Source: TMED161 sp964532515
GTDB taxonomy: Bacteria; Fidelibacterota; Marinisomatia; SCGC-AAA003-L08; D37C17
Assembly: GCA_964532515.1 (NCBI GenBank)
Contig: CAZHKH010000033.1
Coordinates: forward strand, 1 to 13,188
Direction of reading: 5' to 3'
Length of the DNA: 13,188 nt
Positions 1-8,703 of the stretch are shown here, piece after piece (the stretch's first letter is position 1; each line of letters opens with the position of its first letter). The position numbers and the translations under genes are program-made. The notes under the pieces were generated by a model. The model was not told the origin of the DNA. It did no database searches and saw only the letters and a program-made list of their open reading frames with translations.

Positions 1-616
1 TATCAAAATTACTTTTCTTTGATTTATTAAGAAAAATTTCTTGCAATCTTTGAGTATCTGTATATCCAGGTAATATATTGTTAACAGTAATTCCAAATTT
101 TCCTAATTCAAATGATAATGTTTTTGCCCAATTAGCTACCGCGCCTCTAATTGTATTTGAAATTCCAAGCCCTTTGATTGGTTGTTTAACTGATGTTGAT
201 GTTATATTTATAATTCTTCCAAAGTTAGCTTTTTTCATGTTTGGCACAAGTGCCTGCACTAGTATATGGTTACATATAAGATGGCGATTAAATGCTCCAA
301 TAAAATCATCTACATTCGCATCAACTATAGGCCCTGGTTTTGGTCCACCTGAATTATTAATTAGAATATGAATAGGAGGATTCGTGGCCACAAAATCATT
401 AATTGTATTTTTTAATTTAGTAGGGTCATCAAAGTCACTAATTAAATAATTATGTTCCTGGTTATTTGATGAATCTAATTTATCTAATACACTGGAAAGA
501 GTATCCTTATTTCTTGCAAGTAAGGTGATAGATGCACCTAGTTTTGACAGTTCAATGGCAGTTGATGCCCCGATGCCTTTTGAGCTTCCGCAGACCAGTG
601 CATTTTTACCATCCAT
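1..616 (-). CDS. SDR-family oxidoreductase (C-terminus beyond window)
   Basis: The first 205 residues are visible; the gene continues past base 1, so its true length is unknown (family usually about 250-265 aa). It starts at ATG 616-614, preceded by a strong AAGGAGAGG ribosome site lying inside the end of the upstream dioxygenase gene, with only one base between the two genes. The Rossmann fold is clear: a glycine-rich CGSSKGIG at residues 9-16 (NAD(P) binding), NNSGG at 87-91, and the conserved Ser (S140) in the ITSTS strand. Aligning back from the later ELGKFGITVN block, the classical catalytic Tyr falls on S153 and the Lys on R157 (SNTIR in place of YxxxK). I recall related bacterial SDRs with the same SVKQPI...SNTIRGAVANWAK block, so this looks like a subfamily trait rather than damage. 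Substrate cannot be told; activity as a reductase is uncertain. Fold call is firm, function is not. Confidence 0.88.
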   Translation of the reverse strand, partial: MDGKNALVCGSSKGIGASTAIELSKLGASITLLARNKDTLSSVLDKLDSSNNQEHNYLISDFDDPTKLKNTINDFVATNPPIHILINNSGGPKPGPIVDANVDDFIGAFNRHLICNHILVQALVPNMKKANFGRIINITSTSVKQPIKGLGISNTIRGAVANWAKTLSFELGKFGITVNNILPGYTDTQRLQEIFLNKSKKSNFD

Positions 617-617
617 A

Positions 618-1715
618 CTATACCTCTCCTTCATTAATAAAATAATATCCTAATTTTTCTTTTAGAGTATCAGGCAAAACAGGTAATGCCGACTTTGGGA
701 TAAGATATGTAGATAAATTAACATAATCATCAAATACACTATGTTTTTCTAATGTTCTTTTTAGATATTTGGACCCAGAGGATCCTCCAGATCCAATTTT
801 TGTTCCAATCATTCGTTGCGCAAGCAATGCGTGACCGTATCTCCATGCATTTAATGACTGATCAATATCTATCAGTTTTGTTAATAATTTAAATGGAGCC
901 TGAAGAATTGGTTCATCTCTATATAACATAATAAATAGCGCTGCCAAAGACGCCTTTTGGGATAATCTTTTTGATCCATTCTTAATTAGTTTTACATATT
1001 TTTTTTCATCAAACAGAGAATCATAATTTTTATATATATTTTTATAGTTATCAATCTGTTCTGCTTGTGAAGCTTTATCTAGATTTTTATTCTTTTTAAT
1101 TATTTTTATATCATTATCAAGCATTTGCTTGATTGCATTTTTATAAGATTCCCAAAAATTAAATTCTTTAGATTCGATAAAAGGAGTTCGTTCAAGCCAT
1201 TCTTGAACCAAGTCAAAAAGGCTTTTATTCTTTTCATATTTTTCAACTAATTTAACTTCAGCCTTTGAAAGAAAGTCTGTATACTTTTGTTTACTGAATT
1301 TCATACGATCATCAGTTTTTAGTCCAAGCGCATTTTCTATTATTCTAAATTGTGTACTTTGAAATCCTGATGCGGGATTAAGCAAATCTCTAAATTCTAA
1401 AAAATCCATTGGTGTCATAGATTTTAAAATATCTATTTGAGTAATTGCAATTTTCTGAATATCATGGATTCTATTTAGTCGTCCTACAATTGTATTTATA
1501 TTTGTTTCATCAACCCTTGGGTTGTTAAAGTAGTATATAATAGAATCAATTTCATGAATAATTTGCTTAAACCACAACTCATAAATTTGATGAATCACAA
1601 TAAAAAGCATTTCATCATGTATGGGTTTATCTAAAATTTCAGATTGACGATCTTGTGCATCTAGAATCTTATCTAACTGTAAATATTTGCTATATGTGGG
1701 CTTATTAGATTTCAT
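618..1715 (-). CDS. Tryptophan 2,3-dioxygenase, long eukaryote-like form
   Basis: Haem enzyme that opens the indole ring of L-tryptophan to N-formylkynurenine, the first step of the kynurenine pathway; cytosolic, usually a tetramer. At 365 aa it is nearer animal TDO (about 400) than typical short bacterial TDOs (about 280-300). Distal pocket: F38, H42 and Y45 in the IHQIYELWFKQ helix, R109 in EFRDLLNPASGFQS. The proximal haem ligand should be H295 in WRYGH, followed by a glycine-rich loop GSGGSSG (308-314) and NLSTYLIP (333-340), both close to the human protein. The loop Thr that contacts substrate in characterised TDOs is Ser here (S309), a mild change. A helical insert at about 160-250, rich in Lys, accounts for the extra length. 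It starts 8 bases after the metalloprotease stop, with a weak ribosome site, and is followed within one base by the SDR gene. No kynurenine formamidase or kynureninase is in view. Family assignment is very secure. Confidence 0.95.
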   Translation of the reverse strand: MKSNKPTYSKYLQLDKILDAQDRQSEILDKPIHDEMLFIVIHQIYELWFKQIIHEIDSIIYYFNNPRVDETNINTIVGRLNRIHDIQKIAITQIDILKSMTPMDFLEFRDLLNPASGFQSTQFRIIENALGLKTDDRMKFSKQKYTDFLSKAEVKLVEKYEKNKSLFDLVQEWLERTPFIESKEFNFWESYKNAIKQMLDNDIKIIKKNKNLDKASQAEQIDNYKNIYKNYDSLFDEKKYVKLIKNGSKRLSQKASLAALFIMLYRDEPILQAPFKLLTKLIDIDQSLNAWRYGHALLAQRMIGTKIGSGGSSGSKYLKRTLEKHSVFDDYVNLSTYLIPKSALPVLPDTLKEKLGYYFINEGEV

Positions 1716-1723
1716 TTATGATT

Positions 1724-4348
1724 CTATCTTGCCATTACCTGGGCATCTAATATTGAATCAATCTTATTAATCATAGACCTTAAATGAGCAGAAGTAGTTT
1801 CATCTTCAAATACATAATATGGCAATGCTTCAGATATATTAGTTCGGATTTTTCGTAGAATAGAATATGATATAGATTTTGTATCTCTAGGGAATAGATT
1901 GTTCTCATCAAAATAAACACTAGAGAGCAAATCAATATAAAAGCTTTGAGTTTCTCTTCTAAAACTATTGATTTCTTCAATTCTATTTAATTCAGACCAT
2001 AATTCATCGGATACTGTACTAAATAATTCAAATACAGTGAATTTGCTATCCTTTTGTGGAACTTTCAGTACATTGTCATGTACACGGTGTATAATTCTAG
2101 GGTCATGAATTTTCATCAATGTTGATCTTTGTAGATTTCTTATAATATTATGAATAGGAAAATCGATACGTTGCATTCTCCAAAGTTGATCTGTAAAATC
2201 ATCGAACCTCTCTGGTGCCAACTTATTGAGGAATGAAGGAGAAAAATAAAATGCATCACTATCAAGAATATTATTAATCAGAAAATATAGAGCTCGACGC
2301 TGCTCGTCTGCATCTACCACAGTCAGTGGAAGCACATTAGTATTTTGCCCAATATGGTGTCTGCTATGATGAATTCCTCCAATAAATTTTGGAAGGTTTC
2401 TAGAGGCTCCATAATATTCATACAGTCCCTGATAAAAAACAGATCTAAGTTTAGGATATCGCTCCCCATCCTTTTCAAAATTTGCTGATAAATTTTCCCA
2501 ATATTCATTGGCTATTCTTAGCTGATGATCATAAAATCTAATGGGATCAGATGTCATATCTCTTCTATTGGTTAATGGATCAATGCCCGTTCCATAGGCG
2601 TCCTCATCCGTAGCATAGGCTAGCCATGGGTCAGTTGATTTTAATGCAATGGATTCAAGCCACTGGCTATCTGACATGTTTGACCCGTAAGGTTTTTCAG
2701 AGTATCCATATTCAATCGCCCAATAGTCATATGGCCCTGGCTTTGTTTGAAAATAATTATTGCCACCATCTAATAGGTTGGTGGCATTGTAATCCATTAC
2801 TGAACCGGTAACCCCATATATTTCTGTAAATGTTGGATTGCTTAATTCTTCAACACTGAATACTGAGCTTGCTTTAAAGTTATGCCGAAGCCCCAATGTA
2901 TGCCCAACCTCATGGAGCAGAAGATCAATAATTCCATCTTGAACAAACTTCATCATTGAATCATGTGAGTCTGCAATCATATCATTTGAAACCAGGTAGT
3001 TCCAGGTAAATGACATTTTATGCTTAAGATACTCTCCATAATTACAGATTTCAGATTCATCATGATTATGATTGGCTTGGTTCTCTAACCAGACGTCCTC
3101 AATTTTTTTATTAATTAAAGGATCTATAAAATTCTTATAATCATCAAAATAAAATCGCACATAATCATTACTGATTCGTATATCAGCATCATAAAGCTCA
3201 CCAGTATAAGGATTAGCCCGTGATGGTCCAACAGCATATGCAGATTCGGGCTGAACGATCCATCTGATTGTATTATATCTAACATCTGCTGGGTCCCACA
3301 TCGCATCATCTGGCATTTGCTTGACAACAACGGCATCAATAAAACCTATTTTTTCAAATGCTTTATTCCATCCTAAAATACCATCGGTCACCGCTTGCCT
3401 GAATTCTTGTGGAATTGTGTTCTCTAGCCAAAAAACAATGGGTTCCACCGGTTTGGAAAATTTTTCGTGAGGATTTTGTTTCTGCAGGTCCCATCTATTT
3501 ATATATCTAACATACGGATCCTCTTGAAGTGTATTTGAATAATCCTGGTACATTGTGGTAAAATATCCAACCCTGTCATCTTCAACTCTAGATAAATAAT
3601 CTGATTCTTCGATTGCAGACATGCTAATATGATATCTGTGCATCATACTTTTTGTTGATGCTAAAGTAAATCTGTCTTGAGGGTTTTTGCTTTTAAAGTG
3701 AAGATAAATATCTACTTCAGTATTTAATGGGAATGATTTAATGTAATTATAATAGCTGTTTTCCTTATCAAAAGTATATTTATTATTTGTTCTTCTTACA
3801 ACATTTGCAAAATCATACATAAAAAATTTATTTGCATCTATCAGTACAGCGCTAGTTTCCTCATTTTCCCTGCCACTAATTTTTGAAGACGCAATAATTG
3901 AGTTGGGGATATGATCTTCAACAGATCTATGTATAGCCTTTGATTTGTCTGCTCTAAACTTTGTATTTTTTTCAACTAGTTGTATAACATCTCCAACTCT
4001 ATTAAAAAAGTATACACCCTCTCCCATCATTGAGCTACCATCAAATTGATAGCCATCTCCAGCTTGTCTTGTAAAACCCATCAAAAATTCAACATTCAAT
4101 TGCTCTGGTTTTATAGATAGGTAAACTTTTTCTTTATCCAAGTAAAAATCAAAAAACCCATGAATGGATTCCATGTCTTTTACTAAATCTTCATATTTCT
4201 TTTTTTTATCTTTCTTTTTTTTGGAAGGTGTTACTTTCTTTTTTTCCTTCTTTATTTTTTCCTTATCCAAAAAGTCTATTGGTAAGGGCCTATAAGGATC
4301 TGCAGTTACAGAAAACGATAGAATTAAAATTAGAATTAATTGTTTCAT
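1724..4348 (-). CDS. Secreted zinc-dependent metalloprotease (DUF5117/DUF5118-type, metzincin-like)
   Basis: An 874-aa protein with an N-terminal signal peptide (hydrophobic 3-14, probable cleavage near residue 16 in SVTADP), so it is exported to the periplasm or beyond. Residues 28-51 are a strongly Lys-rich linker, unusual just after a signal peptide. The catalytic core is plain: HEVGHTLGLRHN at 479-490 gives the HExxHxxGxxH zinc site (H479, H483, H489) and general base E480, and SVMDY at 516-520 supplies the Met-turn (M518) about 30 residues on. The N-terminal half (about 60-300) resembles the DUF5118/DUF5117 modules that precede this protease in Bacteroidetes and relatives, and the C-terminal part (about 550-874) is the usual helical extension; these domain borders are estimates. 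Such proteins are annotated only as zinc-dependent metalloproteases; substrates are unknown. Start ATG has GAGG five bases upstream. It follows purA after 64 bases with a hairpin between, and leads a probable three-gene unit with TDO and SDR. Confidence 0.9.
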   Translation of the reverse strand: MKQLILILILSFSVTADPYRPLPIDFLDKEKIKKEKKKVTPSKKKKDKKKKYEDLVKDMESIHGFFDFYLDKEKVYLSIKPEQLNVEFLMGFTRQAGDGYQFDGSSMMGEGVYFFNRVGDVIQLVEKNTKFRADKSKAIHRSVEDHIPNSIIASSKISGRENEETSAVLIDANKFFMYDFANVVRRTNNKYTFDKENSYYNYIKSFPLNTEVDIYLHFKSKNPQDRFTLASTKSMMHRYHISMSAIEESDYLSRVEDDRVGYFTTMYQDYSNTLQEDPYVRYINRWDLQKQNPHEKFSKPVEPIVFWLENTIPQEFRQAVTDGILGWNKAFEKIGFIDAVVVKQMPDDAMWDPADVRYNTIRWIVQPESAYAVGPSRANPYTGELYDADIRISNDYVRFYFDDYKNFIDPLINKKIEDVWLENQANHNHDESEICNYGEYLKHKMSFTWNYLVSNDMIADSHDSMMKFVQDGIIDLLLHEVGHTLGLRHNFKASSVFSVEELSNPTFTEIYGVTGSVMDYNATNLLDGGNNYFQTKPGPYDYWAIEYGYSEKPYGSNMSDSQWLESIALKSTDPWLAYATDEDAYGTGIDPLTNRRDMTSDPIRFYDHQLRIANEYWENLSANFEKDGERYPKLRSVFYQGLYEYYGASRNLPKFIGGIHHSRHHIGQNTNVLPLTVVDADEQRRALYFLINNILDSDAFYFSPSFLNKLAPERFDDFTDQLWRMQRIDFPIHNIIRNLQRSTLMKIHDPRIIHRVHDNVLKVPQKDSKFTVFELFSTVSDELWSELNRIEEINSFRRETQSFYIDLLSSVYFDENNLFPRDTKSISYSILRKIRTNISEALPYYVFEDETTSAHLRSMINKIDSILDAQVMAR

Positions 4349-4366
4349 AAAAACCTCAACCTTGTT

Positions 4367-4406
4367 AAAAAGTGAATTTAGTCATCTTGCTGATAAAAGT
4401 CACTTT
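4367..4406 (-). terminator. Weak intrinsic-terminator-like hairpin after purA
   Basis: In the 64-bp gap between purA and the metalloprotease gene, 4369-4375 (AAAGTGA) and 4400-4406 (TCACTTT) are perfect inverted repeats. An inner TTTA/TAAA pairing could extend the stem. Read on the minus strand the 3' arm runs into five T residues. The stem is AT-rich and the loop is long, so termination may be partial, or this could be a chance palindrome. Confidence 0.35.
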
Positions 4407-4412
4407 AATTTC

Positions 4413-5666
4413 TCATCTTATTATCATATCATTTCTCTTTGGCCCAGTAGAGATATGTTTTATTGGAATTGATAAGATTTTTTCAATATAGTGGATATAG
4501 TCTTGCGCTTCCTTTGGAAGGGCTTCAAATGAATTTACTCCTACGGTAGAACATTTCCATCCAGGGACGCTAGTGTATATTGGAGTGATATCTTCAAATT
4601 GATTTATAAATGCTGATAGATTTTTTGATTTTTTGCCATTGCATTCATATTCTGTACATACTTTTATTTTATCAAACTCATCCAATATATCAAGTTTTGT
4701 CATTGTTATCTCATTGAATCCATTAATCATTATACTATAGTTCGCCAGTGGGACATCAAACCAGCCACATCGTCTTGGCCTACCAGTTGTGGCGCCAAAT
4801 TCTTTTCCAATAGTTTGAAGTATTTCCCCATCATCATCAAATAGCTCTGTAGGAAATGGACCGTTTCCTACTCTAGTTGTATAGGCCTTAAAGATACCAA
4901 TTAATCTATCTATCTTATTAAGTGGAAGACCCAGTCCAGTAGTAATTCCACCTGATGAAGGATTGGAGGAGGTTACAAAGGGATAGGTTCCATGATCAAT
5001 ATCTAAAAGGGTTCCTTGGGCTCCTTCAATTAGCATATTTTGATTATCATGAATAATTGGCATAATATCTATTATATGTGGAGCAATAACTTCACATGCA
5101 TCAAAGAAATTATCAAATTCATTATTTATTTTATCCAGATCATCACTAGAGATTTGTTGTGAATCTAATGCTCTATTAATTTGAGCATCAATTTTATTTT
5201 CTAGATTCTTTTTATCTAGCAAATCACAGGATCGGATACCCTGTCGATTATATTTATCTACATACGTTGGACCGATTCCTTTTCCAGTTGTCCCAATTTT
5301 ATTATTAGATTTTTTTTCTGAATTGACATCAATCAATTTATGTATTGGAGATGTTATATGAGCATTCATTGATATAAAAATATTATCTATTTCTAAGCCC
5401 TTAGACTTAACATTCTCAAATTCTTTTACGAGTTCTATCGGATCTATAACCATCCCATTACCAAGCAAGCATTTGCAGTCTGGCCTCATTACTCCTGATG
5501 GAATTTGATGCAGTACAATCTTTTGATTATCTTTATATACAGTGTGCCCAGCATTTGCTCCGCCTTGGTATCTTGCTACGACATCAACATCTGAACTTAA
5601 AAGATCAACCACCTTTCCCTTACCCTCATCACCCCATTGTCCTCCTATTATCGCAGAAATAGCCAA
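4413..5666 (-). CDS. purA: Adenylosuccinate synthetase
   Basis: Cytosolic enzyme joining IMP and aspartate with GTP to form adenylosuccinate, the first committed step from IMP to AMP. At 417 aa it is close to the family norm (about 425-430). Signatures in order: GGQWGDEGKGK at 8-18 with catalytic D13, GANAGHT at 36-42 with catalytic H41 (same numbering as the E. coli enzyme), IMP-loop GTTGKGIGPTY at 125-135, EGAQGTLLDIDHGTYPFVTSS from 214, TTGRPRRCGWFD at 293-304, TKLDILDEF at 323-331 and the C-terminal ISTGPKRNDM. Start: there is no ATG at the conserved N-terminus; the only sensible start is TTG at 5666-5664, two bases after the secF stop, with an AGGAGG ribosome site about 10 bases upstream embedded in the Glu-rich secF tail. 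Translation is therefore probably coupled to secF. No missing residues seen. Confidence 0.97.
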   Translation of the reverse strand: MAISAIIGGQWGDEGKGKVVDLLSSDVDVVARYQGGANAGHTVYKDNQKIVLHQIPSGVMRPDCKCLLGNGMVIDPIELVKEFENVKSKGLEIDNIFISMNAHITSPIHKLIDVNSEKKSNNKIGTTGKGIGPTYVDKYNRQGIRSCDLLDKKNLENKIDAQINRALDSQQISSDDLDKINNEFDNFFDACEVIAPHIIDIMPIIHDNQNMLIEGAQGTLLDIDHGTYPFVTSSNPSSGGITTGLGLPLNKIDRLIGIFKAYTTRVGNGPFPTELFDDDGEILQTIGKEFGATTGRPRRCGWFDVPLANYSIMINGFNEITMTKLDILDEFDKIKVCTEYECNGKKSKNLSAFINQFEDITPIYTSVPGWKCSTVGVNSFEALPKEAQDYIHYIEKILSIPIKHISTGPKRNDMIIR

Positions 5667-5668
5667 TG

Positions 5669-6571
5669 TTATTCTTCCTCCTCGACTTTTATTTTTGATT
5701 TAAAATATAGCATAAATGGACTTGCTATAAATATACTAGAATAGGTTCCTACAATTACCCCAATAATCAGAGCAAACGCAAAATATTTTATTACTTCACC
5801 ACCTACAAAAAATAATATTGTTACAACCATCAGCGTTGTTAATGATGTTACAATAGTTCTTGACATCGTTTGATTAAGGGATAAATTTGCTAATTCAATT
5901 AAGGATAGCTTTAAATCTTTCTGCGAATTTTCTCTAAATCTATCGAATATTACTATTGTATCATTTAAAGAATATCCTACAATGGTTAAGAAAGCAGCAA
6001 TAATAGATAAATTTATTTCCAGATTCAATAGGGAAAAAATTCCCAAAGTAATAAGGACATCATGCACTATCGCCATCACACTGCCCATCGCATAAAACTG
6101 ATCAAATCTAAAGCCAATATAAATCATTAGCATTAATAGTGCCAGTCCAATGGCGTATATCGCTTGAGATTGTAGCTCTTTTCCAACTTTTGGTCCAACA
6201 CTCTCAATAGCCCTTATTTCAGGATCATAATCAATTAATGATTGAAAGATTGTATTGCTTATTTCTGTGGTATCATCGATTTTCAAATTCGTTTTTATTC
6301 TAAATTGCTGATTAGTATTAAGGCCAGTAATCTCAGTGACTTCAGATGTTTCTAAGATAGTTGCATTCAATAGAGTTCTAACTTCATTGATTTCAATTGT
6401 TTTAGATGTAGCCACCTGTATTACAGTACCACCGACAAAATCTATCGAAAGCTTGGGCCCCTTATTTATAATAAGAGATCCAATTCCAAGAAGAATTATT
6501 CCTAAAGAGAGAAATAAGGTTATTTTAGTTTTTGATATAAAGTCTATATTAGTATTATTAAATAATTGCAT
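5669..6571 (-). CDS. secF: Protein translocase subunit SecF
   Basis: Inner-membrane partner of SecD; the pair uses the proton-motive force to help SecYEG complete export and to release proteins on the periplasmic side. Its 300 aa match the family. Visible parts: TM1 at about 16-36, the signature LSIDFVGGTVIQV at 41-53 that opens the first periplasmic domain, a periplasmic domain to about 130, then five membrane segments from about 135 to 290. The functional fourth-helix motif GYSLNDTIVIFDRFREN (199-215) carries D204, matching the conserved Asp in E. coli SecF. The C-terminus ends in an acidic run whose codons also form the purA ribosome site. Its ATG shares one base with the secD stop codon (TAATG), a standard arrangement for coupled translation of a 1:1 complex. 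Confidence 0.96.
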   Translation of the reverse strand: MQLFNNTNIDFISKTKITLFLSLGIILLGIGSLIINKGPKLSIDFVGGTVIQVATSKTIEINEVRTLLNATILETSEVTEITGLNTNQQFRIKTNLKIDDTTEISNTIFQSLIDYDPEIRAIESVGPKVGKELQSQAIYAIGLALLMLMIYIGFRFDQFYAMGSVMAIVHDVLITLGIFSLLNLEINLSIIAAFLTIVGYSLNDTIVIFDRFRENSQKDLKLSLIELANLSLNQTMSRTIVTSLTTLMVVTILFFVGGEVIKYFAFALIIGVIVGTYSSIFIASPFMLYFKSKIKVEEEE

Positions 6572-8703
6572 TATATGCTTAGCCTATTATTTTTATTTTG
6601 TAGTATTATCATATAAAATGTTCTTGTTATAAAAATAGCAGTAAACATTGAACACATAATTCCGATACTTAATGTAATAGCAAATCCTTTAATTGGCCCT
6701 GAGCCAATATTGGCTAGCACAAATGCTGCAATTAATGTTGTTATATTAGCATCCATAATAGTAATAAACGCTCGCTTATATCCAGATCTAACTGCAGATA
6801 TTGCATTTTTCCCAAAGCTCATTTCCTCTTTTATTCTTTCAAAAATAATTACATTAGAGTCAATTGCAATTCCTATTGTTAAAATTAAGCCCGCAATTCC
6901 AGGTAATGTCAATGTTGCACCCAAAATAGATAATAGAGAAAGAATAAAAATTATATTTAAAAATAGTGATATATTGGCAATAAATCCTGAAACCTTATAA
7001 TAGAATAATATAAAAATCAATACCGAAATAAAGGCAATAATCAGTGCATTTTTTCCCGATTCTATTGAATCTTTTCCCAGCGAAGGACTAACTGATCTCT
7101 CCTCTACAATTTTTACAGGCGCAGCAAGCTCTCCAGCACTTAATACATTTGCAATATCCTGAGCTTCATTTGCATCTTCTAGACCGCTAATTTGAGTTTG
7201 CCCTCCTGATATTTTAGTATTAATCTGAGGAGCCATAAAGACTTTATTATCTAATACTATAGCAACTCTTTTTCCAACATTTCTTCCTGTGAAGCTACTC
7301 CACTTTCTTGTGCCCTCTCTATTCATTGATAGGTTTATTACCCATTGACCTGAGTTATCAGATCCAGGCCCAGCAATTTTTGCAATCGGATTTTTTACCA
7401 TTCCTCCAACAATAGCTGGCTGATTAGATATATAGTAAATAGGAGTATAAGAACCAATAGTTATGGTGCTATTATCATTATCTGGGTTTGGAAATGATAG
7501 CCCATCTACAGATTCACTCGCCAATACAAAGCGCCCATCAAAATTCATATCTGTGATTGATTCAATTTCCATTAGTAATGCTTCAAATTCATCTTCTTTG
7601 CCTTTAGTCACCCCAAGTTCACCAAATAGATAATATAAATCAGGCTCTAAATAACTTTGAAATAGGCTTTTTCTAGTATTTTTAGAAGCAAGATAATTAT
7701 CTATTTTTACTATTGTATTTTTAACTCTTTCAAGTCCTAACACTAATGAAAGCTCCAATGAAGCAGTTCGTTTAATTAGTTCTCTCGCTCTATCTTTATC
7801 TTGGACTCCTGCGAGCTCCACGACGATTCTATTTGATCCGAATTTCTGAATAATGGGTTCTGAAACACCAAACTCATCAATCCTATTTCTTAACACTTTA
7901 ATTGCACTTTGGAGAGCTTGGTCTCTATCAATTTTCAATTTTTCAATAACTTCCTGATCACTTGATGCCTGATATTGTGGAAATTGTTGAGTTAACCTAA
8001 TATTTTTTAATTTACATTCTTCTTCAAACTCATTAAAAAAATCAGAGCTTTTATCGTTAATCTGATAGATTAATTGCTTTAACTCATTATCAGATCGATT
8101 TAATTTATTGAGAATTAATTTAGCTACATCTAATTCAAGCTGAATATACATGCCGCCTTGAAGATCAAGCCCTAATTTAATTGCGCCCTCTTCTATTGAA
8201 TTCTCTTCAATTAGAAGATTAAAATCATATGCCTCTGCAGCACCACCCATAATATTATCAATACATCCATTATGTGACAATTTAAATTTTGAGATGTTAG
8301 CTGAAGTATGATAATACAAATTTGAATTTTCTGCAGCAATGCAGACATCGACTTCTTCTAGGCAGTTAATTTTAATAATTTCATCATCTTGATTAGAGCG
8401 TTCCAATTTACCCCAACCAAAAGTTAATTGGCTTGAGCCATTTAATAGCAAAGCCTCTACGGAATCAATTTTATTATCAGAATAAAATTCAAAATTTGAT
8501 AAGCAGTCTTTATTTATAATATTATTAGTTTTAAATAGAACATCAAATCCAGGAGGGATAGATGCTGATTTGTCTGAAGAATCAAATACTATTTCATAAT
8601 TAGATCCAATAAAATATTTATTATACGTTGGAACTAAAAAATAAGAAGCGATTCCAATTAATAAAAGTATTAGCACAAGTCTACTTTTGAAATTGTTAAA
8701 CAT
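6571..8703 (-). CDS. secD: Protein translocase subunit SecD with enlarged N-terminal periplasmic region
   Basis: Works with SecF in late-stage, proton-driven Sec export. At 710 aa it is about 95 longer than E. coli SecD (615). Order: TM1 at about 8-25; periplasmic region 35-170; GLDLQGGMYIQLELDV from 178; the P1 head with RIDEFGVSEPIIQKFGSNRI (274-293) and AGVQDKDRARELI (298-310); VINLSMNREG (455-464); GELAAPVKIVEERSVSPSLG (524-543) before the membrane block; then five TM segments at about 551-700, with the proton-path motif GIAIDSNVIIFERIKEE (611-627, D615). Extra length lies before GLDL and at about 325-420. The first part carries four Cys (67, 114, 121, 147), C230 follows after the GLDL block, and all would face the periplasm. 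The gene starts the left-hand operon; AAAGGAAA sits about a dozen bases before ATG 8703. No yajC is adjacent. Confidence 0.95.
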   Translation of the reverse strand: MFNNFKSRLVLILLLIGIASYFLVPTYNKYFIGSNYEIVFDSSDKSASIPPGFDVLFKTNNIINKDCLSNFEFYSDNKIDSVEALLLNGSSQLTFGWGKLERSNQDDEIIKINCLEEVDVCIAAENSNLYYHTSANISKFKLSHNGCIDNIMGGAAEAYDFNLLIEENSIEEGAIKLGLDLQGGMYIQLELDVAKLILNKLNRSDNELKQLIYQINDKSSDFFNEFEEECKLKNIRLTQQFPQYQASSDQEVIEKLKIDRDQALQSAIKVLRNRIDEFGVSEPIIQKFGSNRIVVELAGVQDKDRARELIKRTASLELSLVLGLERVKNTIVKIDNYLASKNTRKSLFQSYLEPDLYYLFGELGVTKGKEDEFEALLMEIESITDMNFDGRFVLASESVDGLSFPNPDNDNSTITIGSYTPIYYISNQPAIVGGMVKNPIAKIAGPGSDNSGQWVINLSMNREGTRKWSSFTGRNVGKRVAIVLDNKVFMAPQINTKISGGQTQISGLEDANEAQDIANVLSAGELAAPVKIVEERSVSPSLGKDSIESGKNALIIAFISVLIFILFYYKVSGFIANISLFLNIIFILSLLSILGATLTLPGIAGLILTIGIAIDSNVIIFERIKEEMSFGKNAISAVRSGYKRAFITIMDANITTLIAAFVLANIGSGPIKGFAITLSIGIMCSMFTAIFITRTFYMIILQNKNNRLSI

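Noticed and set aside
78..371. Plus-strand open frame at the left edge
   Set aside because: It is antisense to the SDR gene, whose Rossmann and serine motifs are clear in the minus-strand reading.
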